Shown: piece after piece, positions 1-8,588 of the stretch
How positions within the stretch are numbered: position 1 is the first letter of the stretch
How the letters are laid out: the number at the start of each line of letters is the position of its first letter
Assembly: GCA_015057405.1 (NCBI GenBank)
Contig: SVEK01000005.1
Coordinates: 1-64,000, forward strand
Length of the DNA: 64,000 nucleotides
DNA from: Lachnospiraceae bacterium
GTDB lineage: Bacteria; Bacillota; Clostridia; Lachnospirales; Lachnospiraceae
Direction: 5' to 3'
Notes under the pieces: generated by a model
What the model saw: only the letters and a program-made list of their open reading frames with translations
What the model was told of the DNA's origin: nothing
Databases searched by the model: none
Translations under genes and position numbers: made by a program

Positions 1-71
1 CTGCAACGTTCCATATAATAATACTGTCTCTCAGGTTCGGTAACAGGAGCATCTGTTATATATTCACTCAT
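1..71 (-). CDS. miaB: MiaB, tRNA 2-methylthio-N6-isopentenyladenosine synthase (N-terminal fragment)
   Basis: Only the first 23 codons lie in the window; the gene runs off its left edge. An ATG at 71-69 follows a good AGGAGAGG ribosome site that overlaps the end of the upstream gene. The peptide begins MSEYITDAPVTEPERQYYY, which matches my recollection of the N-terminal extension of clostridial MiaB proteins (an EPERQYY stretch just before the first radical-SAM domain). MiaB inserts the methylthio group at A37 of UNN-decoding tRNAs using two Fe-S clusters; none of those catalytic parts is visible here, so the name rests on the N-terminal signature alone. Confidence 0.6.
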   Translation of the reverse strand, partial: MSEYITDAPVTEPERQYYYMERC

Positions 72-72
72 T

Positions 73-972
73 TTACACCTCTCCTGACACTAACCACGGA
101 GATGGCTGTGCCACAAAGACACTGTTGCTGTCTGTCTTAGAAATAGATATCTGAACGGTCTCTGTATTCTTTATGTTATATTTTTCAAATATACTCTTAA
201 TATTACATAACACATCCAATTCAAGAGTATAAACTATAAACTGCATACTCGGATTAATTGCAAGAAGATTCTTAATATCCTCTTCAAGTGTTTCACTTGC
301 AACTATAAATGCAAGTCTTGGCACAGGCTTTCCGGCCATTGAGCTTTCGGAAGTATCCGATACAATCTCAACGTTATGTACACCAAATTGTTCAACGTTA
401 TCTCTCATTGTACGCATTGAACCCTTATCCTTCTCAACTGCAATGATTGTTCCTTCGCTGGCAACAATGGCAGCCTCAACAACTATACTCTCTCCGCTTA
501 CAATACATATAGTATCCTGAACATCAATTGCAAGCATACTCATGATAACGGCTCTGATTTCATGTCCGACATAACGAACTGTACCTGCACTAAAGAACTC
601 ATTTCTTATTCCAAGTCTGTATGACTCTCTTGTGTTCTCATTTACAATAAAGATTACTGTCATTCCCTTAAGCTTTTTGTTAAGAACATCTTTAACTTTT
701 GTGTGAACCACATTGACACCCGGTATATTACCGTCACCAATCCAGATATCGTACTCACCGAATCCTGCCTCCCAAAACTGAAACAGAATATCAGGTGTTG
801 TTTCATTGGCAAATAACATAACCCTTTTATGTGTTTCAATTGTCGGAAGAACATTTTTCTTCTTAGTACATATATTAAGCATCTTAATCTTTTCAGGACT
901 AACGTCCATCTTATCTGAGAAAAAACCAAGCCATTCAAGCATGTCCGTACCGGAATAAATATTATCATTCAT
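73..972 (-). CDS. CbiT/CobL-like protein with degraded SAM-binding motif
   Basis: 299 residues. The segment from about residue 130 to 205 aligns by eye with CbiT (precorrin decarboxylating methylase): an approach helix (HEIRAVIMSMLAI), then the position of motif I, an EAAIVASEGTIIAVEKD stretch, and NVEQFGVHNVEIV. The glycine-rich SAM loop expected at 157-163 (DxGxGTG) reads IVSGESI, so the aspartate and most glycines are gone. Residues 1-125 may be a worn CbiE-like half. No other cobalamin gene is nearby; it sits 1 bp before the probable miaB, whose ribosome site overlaps its stop, so co-transcription is likely. The start ATG has an AGGAGG site 8 bp upstream. I infer a non-catalytic or repurposed methylase-fold protein; the role is unknown. 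Confidence 0.6.
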   Translation of the reverse strand: MNDNIYSGTDMLEWLGFFSDKMDVSPEKIKMLNICTKKKNVLPTIETHKRVMLFANETTPDILFQFWEAGFGEYDIWIGDGNIPGVNVVHTKVKDVLNKKLKGMTVIFIVNENTRESYRLGIRNEFFSAGTVRYVGHEIRAVIMSMLAIDVQDTICIVSGESIVVEAAIVASEGTIIAVEKDKGSMRTMRDNVEQFGVHNVEIVSDTSESSMAGKPVPRLAFIVASETLEEDIKNLLAINPSMQFIVYTLELDVLCNIKSIFEKYNIKNTETVQISISKTDSNSVFVAQPSPWLVSGEV

Positions 973-1122
973 AGCTATATCCTCCTGTTTATCACGTTTT
1001 TAGTTTAGAAACAACTGATTGATTAATTGATTAAAATTAACCGGCGCCTCTTTACTCCTTATTATATCACTAATCATGCACCGAATAAAGTTATTTATTT
1101 TTAATTACACCGTTAGCTCTTA

Positions 1123-1617
1123 TTAATGTTTATTTTTTATAATTTCTCTAATTTCTCGTTTGTTATACTTGTTAAGCTTAGCTCTGTACCTATTGCCCAA
1201 ATACAGTTTTTTTCTTCTGTAACCTCTACAGACAAGTCTGTAACAGTCCCTGCACAAAACTCCGGAATTATCCAATTCCACAGTAAAAAAAACACTTATT
1301 TTTTTATTACAAACAAAACAGAATTTATCAGTAGGCTTGGGAATATACTCCTGATAATATCCTTCATCCTTTTTATGCTTCTTTTGTATCGACATAATAT
1401 CATATTCTGTATCGTTCATATTATTACCTTTACTTCTGTTACAATATCTGCACAAAGCCTGCAAATTAGCCAATTCATTAGTCCCTCCGCGGCTTCTCGG
1501 AACAATATGATCTATATCAATATATTTTTTCCTGTATTTTTTTCCACAATGACTGCATCTGTACTTGCCGGTGATTGTAGACTTATTATTGTCAAACCAT
1601 TTTTTACGATAACTCAT
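1123..1617 (-). CDS. HNH endonuclease domain protein with two zinc-binding cysteine pairs
   Basis: 164 residues, strongly basic. An HNH nuclease core is plain at about residues 20-65: a CSHC pair, then DIDHIVPRSRGG with the catalytic His, then the Asn-containing NLQALCRYCNRSKGN with the second Cys pair. A second CxxC...CxxC set (CFVC at about 99-102, CRDC at about 119-122) suggests an extra zinc finger, followed by a lysine/arginine-rich tail. Free-standing HNH proteins of this size occur as orphan nucleases, in phages and near restriction systems; no methylase, integrase or group I intron was seen next to it. It is transcribed divergently from the next gene across a 149-bp spacer. Nuclease fold is clear; target unknown. 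Confidence 0.8.
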   Translation of the reverse strand: MSYRKKWFDNNKSTITGKYRCSHCGKKYRKKYIDIDHIVPRSRGGTNELANLQALCRYCNRSKGNNMNDTEYDIMSIQKKHKKDEGYYQEYIPKPTDKFCFVCNKKISVFFTVELDNSGVLCRDCYRLVCRGYRRKKLYLGNRYRAKLNKYNKREIREIIKNKH

Positions 1618-1766
1618 AGCAATTCTCCATATTTTTCATTCCTTTTTTTCACACTGAAAACAAATAAAACTGCGACCTAATATTATGTCCTTATAGTGCC
1701 GATATACAACTTGTAGAGTTTTTGAAAGATTCCGAAACTTCGCACTTAACAAAAGGAGTTATAGCC

Positions 1767-2333
1767 ATGACAGATATGATGACATTCAACGGTTCCAATT
1801 TAAGTTCACTGCAGACGCAAAATCTTGTTGCAGTTAAACAAAACAGACAATACACAGATGAAACGGCTGTTGCCATTAGCGAACGCGCTAAAGATCTTAG
1901 AAACAAGTGTCGAATTCTGTCCAAATCCGATTATTCAAGCGGAGCATCTACCAATATCATGACCAAACTTGCAAAATTTATTGATTCATATAACGAGCTT
2001 AAAAAATCCGCCAAGGATTATCCTGATAAAGATTTAAAAAAGCAACTTGATAATATGTCAAAACTCATTGAAAAAAACAAAGATGCCCTAAAAAAAGCCG
2101 GCATCGACATTGAAGATAACGGGGAGCTTAAAATAAACTCCGATACCCTAAAAAAACTTAAAACTTCTTCAAAATTCAAGTCAATTTTCACCGGCAGCAA
2201 TTCATTTATCACACAGATACAAAAGCATGCCGACAAAATATATAGCAAACTTAAAAACATGACCGTTTCAAAAACTGTTACATTTTATCAAAGCAAAGAT
2301 AATTCTTCAAATTCAATTGATGTGACAGTCTGA
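1767..2333 (+). CDS. Small helical protein, FliD-C-terminus-like pattern, function unknown
   Basis: 188 residues from an ATG at 1767 preceded by AAAAGGAG; an in-frame TTG 45 bp upstream lacks a ribosome site. No signal peptide or membrane segment. The protein is Lys/Ser/Asn/Asp-rich and mostly predicted helix. The middle (IDIEDNGELKINSDTLKKL, about 117-135) resembles the 'DGxLxLDxDKLKxAL' stretch of flagellar cap protein FliD and related hook-associated proteins, but the protein is far shorter than FliD and no flagellar gene is in the window. It stands alone on the plus strand, ending convergently with azlD 28 bp away. I do not recognise the family; secretion by a flagellar or similar route is only a guess. 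Confidence 0.6.
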   Translation: MTDMMTFNGSNLSSLQTQNLVAVKQNRQYTDETAVAISERAKDLRNKCRILSKSDYSSGASTNIMTKLAKFIDSYNELKKSAKDYPDKDLKKQLDNMSKLIEKNKDALKKAGIDIEDNGELKINSDTLKKLKTSSKFKSIFTGSNSFITQIQKHADKIYSKLKNMTVSKTVTFYQSKDNSSNSIDVTV

Positions 2334-2361
2334 CAAAACACGCAATCAAACCATTCCCAAT

Positions 2362-2679
2362 TCAAATTGTCTGTAATATAAATTGCGCCACAAACACGCC
2401 CAGACTGGCACTTAGAGCTACAGTTATAAGGCTTTTTTCAAAATAAGCAAGAATAATCGCAATCACAAACCCGCTAGCCGCAGTTATCACACTATCGGTG
2501 GAATAAAATATTGCCGGAATCGTCATGGCAGTCAACACCGTATAGGGAATATATTCTAAAAAAGCGCTAACATAAGGGTTTGTTATTTTTTTATTTATCA
2601 TAACAAACGGAACAACCCTGATAAGATAAGTTACTCCTGCCATAACCACTAAATATGTAAAAAACAATCCTGCATCCAT
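2362..2679 (-). CDS. azlD: AzlD family branched-chain amino-acid export subunit
   Basis: About 105 residues, the normal AzlD length, with four hydrophobic segments and the family signature MAGVTYLIRVVPFV near the N-terminus. AzlD pairs with AzlC as a small two-part exporter of branched-chain amino acids and their analogues in the cytoplasmic membrane. I chose the ATG at 2679 because GAGG lies 9 bp upstream; longer in-frame starts run into azlC. The start overlaps the azlC stop region by a few bases, so the two are translationally coupled, as is usual for this pair. Confidence 0.88.
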   Translation of the reverse strand: MDAGLFFTYLVVMAGVTYLIRVVPFVMINKKITNPYVSAFLEYIPYTVLTAMTIPAIFYSTDSVITAASGFVIAIILAYFEKSLITVALSASLGVFVAQFILQTI

Positions 2680-2683
2680 GTCA

Positions 2684-3382
2684 CTAAACCTCATCCATAT
2701 TATTTTTCTTAGGGAATAATATCGCCCCCACACCGGCAGCGGTTACTGACGCAATTATAATTGCACAACCTGATGATATACTGCTTAACACCGGCACGTA
2801 ATACAACAACACACTTACAATTATCGCCACAACTACGACTGCGGCTATTTTTTTATCTGTTTTTACCTTTGGTAGAACAATCGCAATGAACATTCCGTAC
2901 AATGCCACCCCCAAGGCATCACACACAATATCCGGAAGAATATTCCCGCATACAGCTCCCGCCATCGTCCCAAGAGCCCAGCCAAAATATGGTATTGTCG
3001 CCAAACCAAGAAAATACTTTACTGTTACTGCTTTTTTGTTATTCATAGCTACCGCAAATATCTCATCTGTTATTCCAAATCCAAGAATCACTCTGTATAA
3101 TCCCCGGAACCTTTGGCTAACCTTCTGGGATAAAGATATAGACATAAGGGCATATCTTAAGTTAATAACAAACTGAGTTATTGCCATTTCTATAAATGTA
3201 CCGGAACTAATCATTACTGTAAGTCCTGCAAATTGCCCTGCTGATGTAAGATTGGTCATGGAAATAAGAACCGCCTCCCACCATTTTAAACCTTCAGCAA
3301 CTGCCAATATTCCAAACGAAAATGAAACCGAAAAATATCCTAATCCGATAGGTATACCATCTTTTATTCCTTTACCAAACAT
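2684..3382 (-). CDS. azlC: AzlC family branched-chain amino-acid permease
   Basis: 232 residues with about six to seven membrane segments and the AzlC N-terminal signature FGKGIKDGIPIGLGYFSVSFSFG. AzlC and AzlD together export valine, leucine, isoleucine and toxic analogues. It is first of the azlCD pair. The upstream neighbour (a sortase) ends only 24 bp before it, but nothing suggests a functional link. No Lrp/AzlB-type regulator is adjacent. Confidence 0.9.
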   Translation of the reverse strand: MFGKGIKDGIPIGLGYFSVSFSFGILAVAEGLKWWEAVLISMTNLTSAGQFAGLTVMISSGTFIEMAITQFVINLRYALMSISLSQKVSQRFRGLYRVILGFGITDEIFAVAMNNKKAVTVKYFLGLATIPYFGWALGTMAGAVCGNILPDIVCDALGVALYGMFIAIVLPKVKTDKKIAAVVVVAIIVSVLLYYVPVLSSISSGCAIIIASVTAAGVGAILFPKKNNMDEV

Positions 3383-3406
3383 ATTAACTCTCTATACTCC
3401 GTACTT

Positions 3407-4771
3407 TTATTTAATCTTTTTTGCAACCACTACAAACCTGCCGTCTGACACCGCATAATCACAGGTCGACAACGTAATAAATTTATCTCCGAATTCCATA
3501 GAAACTCCTGTATCATAGGTTGCTTTTTTCTTTACATATTCAGCAAACTCATTAAACTGTTCTTCATTGTCATATCCGTAAAACAGATAATATTTAAATC
3601 CTTTCTTTTCAACAGATGTTATGAATGCTGCCACAACCTGATAAGTTCCTTTTTCGTAAATTGTATCGAAATAAATATTAGGATGAAGTTCATAAAAACC
3701 TTTATCTTTATAAAATTTAATCTGTCCAAAGGAAGGTGCTCCGTTAACATTATGACCATAAATTATTATATTTTCACTTTGGGGAAATATGGAACAGTAT
3801 CTGTCAATGAATAACGAACCGTTTCTATCGTAATCACCGTAAAAATTATGTTCAAGATAAAAGCTGTTATCTCCTCTGTGCATAACAGGATAATCTATAT
3901 CCGTCCCTTCAACTCTTATCCATCCCGCCATATCTGCATTTTCACTTGCAAGTTTTTCATATTTTTTTAATACACCGGCATTGCCTTCAAGAATAAGCGA
4001 TGCCCTTTTAGACTCTTCCATTCCTACAAGTATATCCTGTTTTGAGCCGTTTCCTGATATATCCTGCAGTGGTGCTGCTGTTTTTTTCGGTCTGACATTT
4101 GTTTCATATACAAGCTGCTCTGCCATTTTTTGTTTATATGCATCATCAGCAATATACTTACCTGCTACTCCAAAACTGATTCCTGCCACCAAGAAAATAA
4201 CTGCAATTGCAAAAAGCAAAACAGGTTTATCACTTTTCTTTGACAGATATACCTCTCCCACTTTTTTTTCAAGTCCGGCAACAAACTCTTTTCCAACTTT
4301 GGTTCGAAAGAACTCATTACCCGGTTCTGTAAGAACAAGCAACAGATTCGTTACAGTTTCCTTATCTTTCAAATCATAATATGTCTTAATAATATCAATA
4401 ACTTCAAGTTCTCTTTCAAGACTAATCAACTGTTGTAAAAAGCTTTGCCCAACCCGGCTTTTAAGGACATCGTTTCCCGCTTCGATGTCCTTAATTATGC
4501 TTCTTACAACAGTCAAATCTGTCATATCTTTATTATTTTTCAGATTATCAATATACCGATAATCAACTATTCTGTCGCGAAGTTCCAGGATAAACATTTT
4601 CCCGACTCCGCTCTTAAATACACTTTCAGATTCATTCAAAACTGTGTATATTCTCTTTGCAGATTCTTCTGAGTTAATCTCATTACGTGCACAAATATTC
4701 AAAAGAAGCTGCATATCAGCTTTTACACTGTCTGTGTCCGAATCTTTTAATACTTTATAGTATTCCTGCAT
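3407..4771 (-). CDS. srtB: Class B sortase with a 180-residue cytoplasmic repeat domain
   Basis: 454 residues, roughly twice a normal sortase. One membrane helix at about 183-205 separates an N-terminal cytoplasmic half from an extracellular sortase domain (about 265-454). Catalytic residues are visible: His340 in IIIYGHN, Cys437 in ITLSTCDY and Arg445 in DGRFVVVAKK; the WIRVEGTDIDYPVM entry strand is typical of class B. The N-terminal half holds three similar segments of about 50 residues (VFKSGVGKMFILEL, VLKSRVGQSFLQQL, FFRTKVGKEFVAGL), an internal triplication I cannot name. The next gene upstream encodes a protein with an IPKTG sorting signal, so this is probably a dedicated enzyme-substrate pair that attaches that protein to the cell wall. 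Confidence 0.88.
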   Translation of the reverse strand: MQEYYKVLKDSDTDSVKADMQLLLNICARNEINSEESAKRIYTVLNESESVFKSGVGKMFILELRDRIVDYRYIDNLKNNKDMTDLTVVRSIIKDIEAGNDVLKSRVGQSFLQQLISLERELEVIDIIKTYYDLKDKETVTNLLLVLTEPGNEFFRTKVGKEFVAGLEKKVGEVYLSKKSDKPVLLFAIAVIFLVAGISFGVAGKYIADDAYKQKMAEQLVYETNVRPKKTAAPLQDISGNGSKQDILVGMEESKRASLILEGNAGVLKKYEKLASENADMAGWIRVEGTDIDYPVMHRGDNSFYLEHNFYGDYDRNGSLFIDRYCSIFPQSENIIIYGHNVNGAPSFGQIKFYKDKGFYELHPNIYFDTIYEKGTYQVVAAFITSVEKKGFKYYLFYGYDNEEQFNEFAEYVKKKATYDTGVSMEFGDKFITLSTCDYAVSDGRFVVVAKKIK

Positions 4772-4823
4772 ATACCATCATCCAGTCTGATCATATCTTT
4801 TACGAACAGTTATTATTCGCATT

Positions 4824-5363
4824 CTACTTTCTGATGTATCGTAATGATAATACTGTTCCTGCACCCAACAACAATACACCTGCTCCAAGGAAAATAAACT
4901 CCCATCTTACAACACCTGTCTTTGGAATGTCATCCTCAGGTTCCTTTACAACCGGCTTAGCGGTAGGATTAACCTTATTTTCCGCTTTAGATACATTTGG
5001 TTTCTTTGTTGTTTTAGGCTTTTTCTTTGAACTTTCCTTTTTATTATCACTATCTTCCGGTTTTGGAGTACTTTCAGAATTAAGATCAATAGTAGCAGTT
5101 TTTCCTGTTTCTTCACCTGAAACAACGTTTGATGGCGCCGTAGTCGGAGCAGCCGGTTGCTCTGTCGGTGCAATAATAATCACGTCGTTACCTGCAATAT
5201 AGGCATCAGTTCCAACAGGAGTTGCAGTAGGCTCTGCTCCGCCTGTAATAATTACCGTATTTCCTTCTTCCGCAGAAACACCTGCATAACCCATATAAGG
5301 TAAAATAACACTCATACCAAGTATCCCAATCATTGCTTTAATCTTTTTTCCGTTAAAAATCAT
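4824..5363 (-). CDS. Cell-wall-anchored surface protein with IPKTG sorting signal
   Basis: 179 residues. Basic, hydrophobic signal peptide at 1-31 (cleavage near YAGVSAEE). The mature part is low-complexity: Thr/Pro-rich stretches (TAPSNVV, TPKPED), then a lysine-rich run with repeated KKPKTTKKP. The end is a textbook sorting signal: IPKTG at 146-150, a hydrophobic helix (about 154-175) and a positive tail (RYIRK). No enzymatic or binding domain is seen, so it looks like a short stalk or wall linker. It lies 52 bp upstream of the sortase gene and is probably its substrate. Confidence 0.85.
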   Translation of the reverse strand: MIFNGKKIKAMIGILGMSVILPYMGYAGVSAEEGNTVIITGGAEPTATPVGTDAYIAGNDVIIIAPTEQPAAPTTAPSNVVSGEETGKTATIDLNSESTPKPEDSDNKKESSKKKPKTTKKPNVSKAENKVNPTAKPVVKEPEDDIPKTGVVRWEFIFLGAGVLLLGAGTVLSLRYIRK

Positions 5364-5566
5364 ACAACGTACCCTCTTTCCTTATTAACACTTGCCAGTC
5401 CGTTAGCAAATCAATAAACAATACTAATCACTACTATACACTATGGACTTCTGCACTCTACATTTTCACAACGCAGAAAATTCCACTCTACAACATATGT
5501 ATCGTCACATAACTTATACAACTTAACCCGTTACATAAGACGATTAATGCCTTTCTCATATCAGTT

Positions 5567-6163
5567 TTATTTTACAAGGTTCTCAATAATATCCACACAT
5601 CTGTCATAGCCAAGTGTTGATGTATTAAGACAAATATCATAGTTAGATGTCTCACCCCATCTTCTGTCTGTATGGAAATTATAATACTCTCGTCTTTGCC
5701 TGTCTCTCTTCTTTATGTATGACGGAGCATCCTTTGCTTTGATATTATCAACTTTAATTGCCCTGTCAATTCGCTTTTGCATATCTGATGCATAAATAAA
5801 TGTATTGATATATTCAACTTTATCTTCAAGAATATAATCGGCACATCTTCCCACAATAACACACGGTCCTTCATTAGCAAGACGGATTATCGTCTCCTGC
5901 ATAGCCTGATATATCTTACGCGGAAGCATACCACCATCACCATTGTTATAATCTGCATTCATTGCAATCATATATATCATGCTTTTAATATTCTTCTCAT
6001 CATACTCGGCCATAACGTTAGCACTAAGACCGAATTTTTCTGCCGCTATCATAAGCATCTGCCCATCATAAAACGGTATCCCAAGTCTGTCAGCAAGTCT
6101 TTTGCCAACTTCTCTTCCGCCACTTCCGTATTGTCTGTCTATAAGTATTATCTTTCCTGCCAT
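5567..6163 (-). CDS. Cytidylate kinase-like family protein
   Basis: 198 residues from the ATG at 6163, which has GGAGG 7 bp upstream. A P-loop variant (RQYGSGGREVGKRLADRLGIPFYD) opens the protein, as in the cytidylate-kinase-like family (Pfam Cytidylate_kin2) common in Clostridia. PCVIVGRCADYIL in the middle and KRDRQRREYYNFHTDRRWG with DICLNTSTLGYD near the end are also family features. The nucleotide substrate of this family is not established; it is distinct from the Cmk of CTP synthesis. It is followed after 49 bp (upstream on its strand) by a DegV gene in the same direction. Confidence 0.8.
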   Translation of the reverse strand: MAGKIILIDRQYGSGGREVGKRLADRLGIPFYDGQMLMIAAEKFGLSANVMAEYDEKNIKSMIYMIAMNADYNNGDGGMLPRKIYQAMQETIIRLANEGPCVIVGRCADYILEDKVEYINTFIYASDMQKRIDRAIKVDNIKAKDAPSYIKKRDRQRREYYNFHTDRRWGETSNYDICLNTSTLGYDRCVDIIENLVK

Positions 6164-6212
6164 GGCAAATCCTCCATTCATATCATATTCGATACTTCAA
6201 ACAATCACATGT

Positions 6213-7082
6213 TTATCTGTTCTTACCTAAGAAAAACAGTGCAACCGTTCCCGGACCTGCATGAGAACCAATAACAGCTCCCAAATATCCGATAACAACA
6301 TTAGTGATTCCTGTTCTTTCTATAACCTGCTGTTTTACAAATTCAGCATCCTCTTCACAGTCACCGTGACCTATATAAACAATCTCATTATCATATCCTT
6401 CAATCTTCTCAATCATATCGTCAACCAATACCGTAAGGGACTTTTTACGCCCTCTTACATTCTTAAATGGTATAAGCTTTCCTTCATCGTTAACATAAAT
6501 AACAGGCTTCACACTCACTATCGTACCTATAACAGCAACTGTCTTTGAAACTCTGCCGCCTCTGTGAAGATGATTAAGATCCTGTACAGTAACCTGATGG
6601 CATATATGCAACTTATTGTCCTCAACCCACTTCACCACTTCTTCCAGCGAACACCCCTTTTCCTTCATCCTTACGGCATAGTACACAAGCAAGCCCTGCC
6701 CCATACTGGCACACAAAGAATCAATAACTACAATATTGGAATCAGGATAACGTTCCATAACATCTTCCGCCGCAATACACTCATTATTATACGTGCTGCT
6801 GAGGCCTGAGGAAAAACTAATATGCAACACATCAATTCCCTGTTTTGCATACTTTTCAAACATAACACTGGCGTCTTCGATGTTAACCGCACTTGTTTGT
6901 GACAACGAGCCTTCACGAACCCTATCATAAAACTCTGTATATGATAAACCTTCATTAACATCATCTTTGTATTCTTTGCCATCCTGAATAAAAGTGAGAT
7001 AATTAACTACAATGTCATGTTCCTCTTTGAAATTCTCCGGCAAATCCGCTGTAGATGTAGTTGAAATAATATAATCTCTCAT
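6213..7082 (-). CDS. DegV family fatty-acid-binding protein
   Basis: 289 residues, full length for the family. N-terminal IISTTSTADLPENF and the LSQTSAVNIEDASVMFEKY and ISFSSGLSSTYNN motifs (ligand carboxylate-binding Ser/Thr) are typical, as is the C-terminal GAVIGSHAGPGTVALFFLG. DegV/FakB proteins bind long-chain fatty acids and present them to the kinase FakA for phosphorylation and phospholipid synthesis; no fakA is in the window. GGGAGG lies 6 bp before the start. Which fatty acid it prefers cannot be told. Confidence 0.9.
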   Translation of the reverse strand: MRDYIISTTSTADLPENFKEEHDIVVNYLTFIQDGKEYKDDVNEGLSYTEFYDRVREGSLSQTSAVNIEDASVMFEKYAKQGIDVLHISFSSGLSSTYNNECIAAEDVMERYPDSNIVVIDSLCASMGQGLLVYYAVRMKEKGCSLEEVVKWVEDNKLHICHQVTVQDLNHLHRGGRVSKTVAVIGTIVSVKPVIYVNDEGKLIPFKNVRGRKKSLTVLVDDMIEKIEGYDNEIVYIGHGDCEEDAEFVKQQVIERTGITNVVIGYLGAVIGSHAGPGTVALFFLGKNR

Positions 7083-7196
7083 AAAATCCTCCCAATATTT
7101 GTAGCAAAATATAATTTTCTATTTATAAATTATACAGGATTTAAGGTAATGTTTCAAGCAAAATTGGCAGATAAGATTTTCCAGGGTGAAACCGGC

Positions 7197-7232
7197 AAAA
7201 AGCCTCTCCGGTAACCGGACCGGACAGGCTTT
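7197..7232 (-). terminator. Rho-independent terminator, minus strand
   Basis: AAAGCCT at 7199-7205 pairs with AGGCTTT at 7226-7232, with further CCGG/CCGG pairing inside; on the minus strand the stem is followed by five T. It ends the transcript of the exported-protein genes to its right (last stop at 7468). The whole 7083-7467 gap holds no gene; apart from this hairpin it is plain AT-rich sequence. Confidence 0.75.
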
Positions 7233-7467
7233 GCTTTGATTTGAGGGGGTAAACTTTTCCTTCAAAATATGCTAAACCCCTTTTATCTTTTTGATTAATA
7301 ATTTACCAGTTATAATAAGAATAACAAACATTTACATATTAATATTTTATGTATTTTAATTCTGCAAATTTATAAGCTTTTTTTCAAGTTTTTCTACAAG
7401 AGTCCATTCATCGGTAAATTAATTATCCTATTTTTTTATCATACTCGCCTTCCTACGGAACTAACTT

Positions 7468-8544
7468 CTATTTCGTCTTAAACATCTTTATTTTACTCCA
7501 TTTACCGTACATAGATGCTCCATTTATATTGTCATACGCTCGTACTCTTACATAATACTTTTTTTTAGATTTTAAACCATTAAGTTTAATTGACTTTGAT
7601 GTTGTTTCAAATGAAGAACAATTTTTAAACTTTTTATTTCGTGAAATCTGTATTTGATATTTATCATTAGTCTGACCAGTTGCATATTTTACTTTTACAC
7701 TTGACTTACCACGCGTAACCTTTTTAATAGATACTCTTGATGTTTTATACATGGAAGTAACTAAATCATATACAGTTGATGAATTGAACGTTGCATCCTC
7801 AACCGACATATAATACGTTCCCGGTTGTAAATAATAACCATAACTAACTACAGCATCTTGCGAACTAAATGAATCTGAAATTTTATTTCCACCACTATCA
7901 AATAATCTTAAATATGTATTTCCTATTTGACTTCCTTCAACAATAAAAATCATATTTTCAAATACTTGAAATCTATAATAATCTTTTTGGGTAACATGTC
8001 CACTCAAATAATTACCAATAGTAAAATCTACTGCCTGACTTAGACTGTTGTTCATATAAGATGCCATTTTATACATACCATCTTCGTACAACAATACATC
8101 TAATCTCACAGAAGCATATGCACTTGACCAACCACTTGTTAACGATGTAATATTCATATAATAAGTTCCTGCTGGCAATACCCATGTTTCTGCAATTACC
8201 TGATATCCAAGATTATTTTTATCTTCTGAATAAAATGTTTCAATCTTTTCACCATTAACATCAAATAGTTTTATTCCAATAGTTTCTTGATGAGAATTTG
8301 TACTTGCATTAATCTGTATTTTAGCTTTATAAGGCAGTGAAAATACATAATATGAATTTCCATCACTATTAGCATCATTATCTAAACTATAAGGAAAATC
8401 TGCAACTATTGTATCTCCCATATTATAATATACGGCAGTACTTCGACTATTTGAACCAATACCTATTGTCGCTGCATTTACATTAGCATTTAATAAAAAT
8501 ACACAAAACAATACTCCTATTATGTAAGTAATAATTTTTTTCAT
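7468..8544 (-). CDS. Exported protein with PPC-like beta domains and C-terminal Fn3 module
   Basis: 358 residues. Signal peptide 1-25 (cleavage after NVNAA). Two beta-sandwich segments follow (about 30-150 and 160-262), each with the pattern YYxF...I.V.GSxIGNTYLRLFDSGGNKI...LQPGTYYMSV, typical of bacterial pre-peptidase C-terminal (PPC) domains. Residues about 268-358 form the fibronectin-III-like module found at the end of many Lachnospiraceae exported proteins (KYQIQISRNKKFKN...KYYVRVRAYDNINGASMYGKWSKIK). The same module ends the 1357-residue protein of this cluster. No catalytic domain is present, so it probably binds or displays. It is the last gene of the exported-protein run. Confidence 0.75.
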   Translation of the reverse strand: MKKIITYIIGVLFCVFLLNANVNAATIGIGSNSRSTAVYYNMGDTIVADFPYSLDNDANSDGNSYYVFSLPYKAKIQINASTNSHQETIGIKLFDVNGEKIETFYSEDKNNLGYQVIAETWVLPAGTYYMNITSLTSGWSSAYASVRLDVLLYEDGMYKMASYMNNSLSQAVDFTIGNYLSGHVTQKDYYRFQVFENMIFIVEGSQIGNTYLRLFDSGGNKISDSFSSQDAVVSYGYYLQPGTYYMSVEDATFNSSTVYDLVTSMYKTSRVSIKKVTRGKSSVKVKYATGQTNDKYQIQISRNKKFKNCSSFETTSKSIKLNGLKSKKKYYVRVRAYDNINGASMYGKWSKIKMFKTK

Positions 8545-8588
8545 ATATACATCATTCCTTCCTTGTTATGTATGTTTTATTTCTCAAT

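Noticed and set aside
1126-1680. Plus-strand frame opposite the HNH gene
   Set aside because: The minus strand carries the clear HNH motif with zinc cysteines; the plus frame has no domain and no ribosome site.
1767-2333. Flagellar cap protein FliD
   Set aside because: Only a short stretch resembles FliD; the protein is 188 residues and no flagellar gene is present.
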